Source: Candidatus Saccharimonadota bacterium
Lineage (GTDB): Bacteria > Patescibacteriota > Saccharimonadia > Saccharimonadales > UBA4665
Length of the DNA: 64,000 nucleotides
Assembly: GCA_002746885.1 (NCBI GenBank)
Contig: PDRS01000005.1
Coordinates: forward strand, 62,001 to 126,000
Reading direction: 5' to 3'
Part shown: one piece after another, positions 60,142 to 64,000 of the stretch
How the letters are laid out: every line of letters begins with the position of its first letter
Position numbering within the stretch: position 1 is the first letter of the stretch
The notes under the pieces: model-generated
The model's database searches: none
The model's input: the letters and a program-made list of their open reading frames with translations, nothing else
Told to the model about the DNA's origin: nothing
Position numbers and translations under genes: made by a program

Positions 60142-60457
60142 CGACGACAGCTCCAGCAAGTAGCGGATAGCATCTTACGCTAGTGCTTATTTTACGCTAC
60201 TCCGTACAAACCGCAAAACCTGTGCAACATCTCAACAGGTGTCCGCATTTGCATACCTAAGCGCATTCTTTCGTTACTGCAGAAGTAAACGTAACGTATG
60301 AGAGATTTGGCTTAGTCAATTGCTCCAGAAACGTACATCTAAGTTTTCTGGTTTGGGCTGCGAAGACAGACTAAGTGATACGTAGTAGCGGAAACTTGAC
60401 TGTATGTTGAGAATGACTGTAGAGCAATAACCTGCTGGCGGTCTGAAAAGCGAGGCG

Positions 60458-61774
60458 CTATCGTCCGATGCCGCGGTAAGCGATGCCGGCTCTTTCTATG
60501 GCGCTTTTGTTGAGCACATTACGCCCGTCGAGTACGTAGCGAATACCGTGCTTTTTCAGGAATGCGGGAGTTAGCCGCCGCGCAAACTGGCTGTGTGCGG
60601 TGGCGACAAAGACAGCATCGGCTGTTTCGAGCGCTTTGTCTAGCGAGGAAGAAATAGTAAAAGGTACGAGTGTCGGGTCGTCGATGTATGGATCGTAGGC
60701 GACGAGCGAACCGGCGTAGCGGCGCAGCATGTAGCCGGCTTCAATCGCGGCAGACTTACGCGTGTCGCTGATGTCTGGTTTATAGGCAAGTCCCAGAAGC
60801 GCAACGCGAATATTGCGCAGTTCCTCGCCGTGCTCTTTTGCGAGCCGGCTCAGGCGTAAGACGGCGTATTTTGGCATGCGGTCGTTCAGCTCAGACGCAT
60901 CGTCGAGAAAACGGGTATCAATCCCGCTCTCGCGCGCTCGCTTAATGATATAGTGAATGTCTTCTGGTATACAGTGTCCGCCTGGTCCAATCCCTGGCTG
61001 AGCGAGGCTGAGTCCAAACTGATCAACCTTTGACTGCAAACCTTTTTGCACTCGCTCGATGTCCATGCCCACGCCATCGCAAATGATGGCGGCGCTGTTT
61101 GCCATGGCGATCATGACGTTTCGCTGGGTGTTTTCCCACGATTTTACGAACTCAGCCTCTTCGGTCGAGCCGAGCGGTATAATCTGCGCGTCGATAAGGG
61201 CGGTATAAAACGCAAGCGCTTTCTTTGTGCAGGCGGGGGTAATGCCGCCCACCACTCGGTTTAGATTACCGACATAATACTTTGGATTACCTGGGTCGAT
61301 ACGCTCTGGACAATGCGCGAGAAAAAAGTCTTTTCCAACCGCAAAACCAGACGTGCGCTCCAAAATGGGTAAGACCGCATCTCTCGTAACTCCTGGGTTA
61401 ACGGTACTCTCTAGTACAATCAGCTGGCCTTTTTGCAGATGTTGAGCCACATTGGCAGCTGCCAGTTCGACGAGTCCGAGGTCAGGTACATTGTGTTCGG
61501 TTGGCGTGGGTACGCAAATAACGACGGTGTCTGCTTCTTCGAGGGCGGCGTAGTCCGTTGTCGTTGTGAACTGGTCTTTAGGTGTAGCTTTTATGGCGGC
61601 CGCAAAGCGGGCGTCGTTTGCGTAGGGAGAGCGGCGCGCATCGATAGTTTTGAGCAACTCTGTGTTGATATCGACGCCAATAACGGTGTAGCCTTTGGCG
61701 GCGGCTTCAACTGCCAATGGCAGACCAACATAGCCAAGACCCACCACCCCAAGCGTGTTCTTTTGCTTCTTCAT
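60458..61774 (-). CDS. nucleotide sugar dehydrogenase (UDP-ManNAc/UDP-GlcNAc 6-dehydrogenase family)
   Basis: VVGLGYVGLPLAVEAAAKG, AEFVKSWENTQRNVMIAMANS, GPGGHCIPEDIHYI. Confidence 0.9.
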   Translation of the reverse strand: MKKQKNTLGVVGLGYVGLPLAVEAAAKGYTVIGVDINTELLKTIDARRSPYANDARFAAAIKATPKDQFTTTTDYAALEEADTVVICVPTPTEHNVPDLGLVELAAANVAQHLQKGQLIVLESTVNPGVTRDAVLPILERTSGFAVGKDFFLAHCPERIDPGNPKYYVGNLNRVVGGITPACTKKALAFYTALIDAQIIPLGSTEEAEFVKSWENTQRNVMIAMANSAAIICDGVGMDIERVQKGLQSKVDQFGLSLAQPGIGPGGHCIPEDIHYIIKRARESGIDTRFLDDASELNDRMPKYAVLRLSRLAKEHGEELRNIRVALLGLAYKPDISDTRKSAAIEAGYMLRRYAGSLVAYDPYIDDPTLVPFTISSSLDKALETADAVFVATAHSQFARRLTPAFLKKHGIRYVLDGRNVLNKSAIERAGIAYRGIGR

Positions 61775-61846
61775 ACGTTCGCTATTCAGTGTACCACAAG
61801 TGTAAACCGGCTTGATTACAACTGCTCTATCTGTTAGTATAGGAAC

Positions 61847-61988
61847 GTTATATCAAATTCGAGCCCTCGACAGTTGTCGAGTTTGGCGGGAGAGGAGATA
61901 TGTTTTACTGCGGAGCGAACGCACGCGCTGTAAAACACTCTTCGTCAGAATGATAATACCGGATGAAGTCCGGAGAAAGGGGCATGTT
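61847..61988 (+). promoter_or_regulatory. structured leader of str operon
   Basis: Promoter TTGATT-17-TAGTAT (61812-61840); hairpins 61866-61881, 61901-61937, 61959-61973. Confidence 0.5.
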
Positions 61989-62402
61989 TTGCCTACTATC
62001 AATCAATTGGTGCGCAAACCGCGCAGCAAGGCGACGACGAAAAGCAAATCGCCAGCGTTGCACCGTGTGGTCAACAACCTCAAAACAAAAAACTACGAAA
62101 AGTCAGCGCCGTTTAAACGCGGCGTATGCGTCAAAGTGACGACCAAAACACCAAAGAAACCAAACTCGGCGCTCCGCAAGGTTGCGCGCGTTCGGTTGGG
62201 CAATGGCTACGAAGTGTGGGCATACATTGGCGGCGAAGGCCACAATCTGCAGGAACACGCCGTTGTCATGATTCGCGGGGGGCGCGTCAAGGACCTTCCT
62301 GGTGTGCGCTACCACATTGTGCGCGGTGCACTCGATCTTCAGGGCGTCCAAAACCGCAAACAAGGTCGTTCTAAATACGGCGCCAAGAAGGAGGGCAAAT
62401 AA
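61989..62402 (+). CDS. rpsL: 30S ribosomal protein S12 (TTG start)
   Basis: [68 protein letters not shown]. Confidence 0.93.
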   Translation: MPTINQLVRKPRSKATTKSKSPALHRVVNNLKTKNYEKSAPFKRGVCVKVTTKTPKKPNSALRKVARVRLGNGYEVWAYIGGEGHNLQEHAVVMIRGGRVKDLPGVRYHIVRGALDLQGVQNRKQGRSKYGAKKEGK

Positions 62403-62590
62403 TGAACCAGCGTATCGCAGCAAGCGTAGCCGTGTTTCTCGGTTCGTTCCTCGCTGTCTGGAGTCAATTATTTTTGCATGATGACATGCGCGTGTTGCGT
62501 GTTGTCCTGTTGATTGTCGGCGTAGCACTGGCCGGAGCGGCACTCGCTGTGGCTGGCAAAGCCAAAAATGAGAAGAAAGGGAAAAAATAA
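62402..62590 (+). CDS. 62-aa two-TM small membrane protein between rpsL and rpsG
   Basis: [62 protein letters not shown]; overlaps both neighbours' stop/start; SD GGAGGG. Confidence 0.7.
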   Translation: MNQRIAASVAVFLGSFLAVWSQLFLHDDMRVLRVVLLIVGVALAGAALAVAGKAKNEKKGKK

Positions 62591-63069
62591 TGCCACGTAA
62601 AGTTACCGCATCTTTAGTACGGGACATTCCGGCCGACCGCGTCTACAACAGTGTTGCTGTGCAGCGGCTCATAAACCGCGTTATGCGCGATGGTAAAAAA
62701 CAAGTTGCCGAGCGGCTCGTCTACACCGGTATGGAGACGGCCGCAAAAAAGCTGAAGGTTGATAATCCTTTCGATGTCTTTGAGCAGGCCTTTGGCAACA
62801 TCCGTCCCAGCCTAGAAACTCGCTCTCGTCGCGTAGGCGGCGCCAACTACCAAATACCGTTCGAGGTCAAGGGGCAGCGCCGAAACCACCTGACAACCAT
62901 GTGGTTTGTGCAAGCGGCTCGCGCGCGCAAAGGCATGAGTATGGCTGATCGTATCGCCGCAGAACTCATGGACGCGTACAACAACCAAGGTGCCGCAGTG
63001 AAGAAACGTGAAGACACGCACCGCATGGCCGAAGCTAACCGCGCATTCGCGCATTTTGCACGCGGCTAG
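62590..63069 (+). CDS. rpsG: 30S ribosomal protein S7
   Basis: LINRVMRDGKKQVAE, RRVGGANYQIPFEV, AAVKKREDTHRMAEANRAFAHF. Confidence 0.95.
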   Translation: MPRKVTASLVRDIPADRVYNSVAVQRLINRVMRDGKKQVAERLVYTGMETAAKKLKVDNPFDVFEQAFGNIRPSLETRSRRVGGANYQIPFEVKGQRRNHLTTMWFVQAARARKGMSMADRIAAELMDAYNNQGAAVKKREDTHRMAEANRAFAHFARG

Positions 63070-63233
63070 CGCGCAAAGCCTGTGGTGTTGGCTTCACTGA
63101 GCCAGATGCGTGCGAAAAGTGACATGCTTTAGCGTAGAATGCCATAAAACAGTGACAGGCTTAATTAACAAAACTAATGGTACGAAATAAGATGATATCT
63201 CTTACTTCTACCTCTCAACTCTAAGGAGTTTAC

Positions 63234-64000
63234 ATGGCAGACAAGAAAGTTTTAATGAAAGATGTGCGCAACATAGGAATCATTGCGCATATTGACGCCG
63301 GTAAAACCACTACTACAGAAGGAATACTGTATAGAACCGGCCTGAAGCACAAGATTGGCGCTGTTCACGAAGGCGAAACCACGACCGACTGGATGGCGCA
63401 GGAACGGGAACGCGGTATTACCATCGTCAGTGCCGCCGTGACGTGCTACTGGAAGGGTAAGCAGATCAACATTATCGATACACCTGGCCACATCGACTTC
63501 ACGGCCGAAGTGGAGCGTTCTCTTCGTGTGCTCGACGGTGCCTGCGTGGTGTTTGACGGTAAAATGGGCGTAGAAAGCCAGTCAGAAACAGTCTGGCGCC
63601 AAGCCGACAAATACGGCGTGCCTCGCATATGTTTCATAAACAAAATCAACCAAACGGGCGGCGACTTTTACAAGAGCCTCGAAAGTATACATCATCGCCT
63701 CAGTAAGCGCGCGTTTCCTGTCCATCTGCCGATTGGTTTTGAACAGTCCATAAACGGCGTTGTTGACCTCGTGAGAATGAAAGCCTACACCTACAAAGAA
63801 TTTCATGATCACGAACTCACGGAAGGCGAAGTTCCTGCCGATATGCTCGATCAGGCGCAAAAATACCGCAGTCTGCTCATAGAAAATGCGGTCGCAGAAG
63901 ACGAAGCTATGCTCGAAAAATATTTCGAGGTCGGCGAAGACGGCTTGAGCGAGCAAGAAATCCAGCAAGCTATCCGAACGGCGGTGCTGACCGGCAAATT
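63234..64000 (+). CDS. fusA: elongation factor G, N-terminal part (3' truncated by window)
   Basis: [68 protein letters not shown]. Confidence 0.95.
   Translation, partial: MADKKVLMKDVRNIGIIAHIDAGKTTTTEGILYRTGLKHKIGAVHEGETTTDWMAQERERGITIVSAAVTCYWKGKQINIIDTPGHIDFTAEVERSLRVLDGACVVFDGKMGVESQSETVWRQADKYGVPRICFINKINQTGGDFYKSLESIHHRLSKRAFPVHLPIGFEQSINGVVDLVRMKAYTYKEFHDHELTEGEVPADMLDQAQKYRSLLIENAVAEDEAMLEKYFEVGEDGLSEQEIQQAIRTAVLTGK

Noticed and set aside
1-64000. UGA recoding (as in Gracilibacteria/Absconditabacteria)
   Set aside because: TGA ends gatA, radA, clear ORFs and coupled ATGA junctions, and no essential gene reads through TGA, so the standard code fits.

Overview
The gene content suggests a window from a streamlined Gram-positive-like CPR genome, probably Candidatus Saccharibacteria/TM7. 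This taxonomic call is an inference from GatCAB, MurT/GatD, a PilB ATPase, PBP1a and very tight gene packing; no search was run. UGA behaves as a normal stop. Most of the window is housekeeping: gatCAB, galU, dnaE, rplS, rnhB, pepN, nusA, clpC, radA, PBP1a, tyrS, murT-gatD, recG, rsmD, tRNA-Leu(TAG), def, hisS, tig, clpP, rpoB-rpoC, an ABC exporter, a UDP-sugar dehydrogenase, and rpsL-(small ORF)-rpsG-fusA. There is no rRNA, CRISPR array or recognisable transposase. The most interesting signals are: (1) RpoC has a strongly non-canonical trigger loop ([10 protein letters not shown] where bacteria have LTMRTFHxGG) and bridge helix, and both of its cysteine zinc sites are missing. PilB and MurT have also lost their Cys4 sites, while RadA keeps its own. 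(2) EF-G carries NKIN instead of the G4 motif NKxD, and TyrRS carries TVGN instead of HIGH. (3) At least 17 genes have a -10 box ending 6-9 nt before the start codon, which implies pervasive leaderless mRNAs. (4) clpC and clpP each have a CIRCE operator with the promoter -35 box inside its spacer. (5) Intergenic regions at 10.3-10.9 kb and 44.1-44.7 kb share a dispersed palindrome-containing repeat, and each also holds its own pair of inverted repeats. (6) Structured leaders precede rpoBC and the str operon. No computation beyond reading the sequence and the supplied ORF track was possible.
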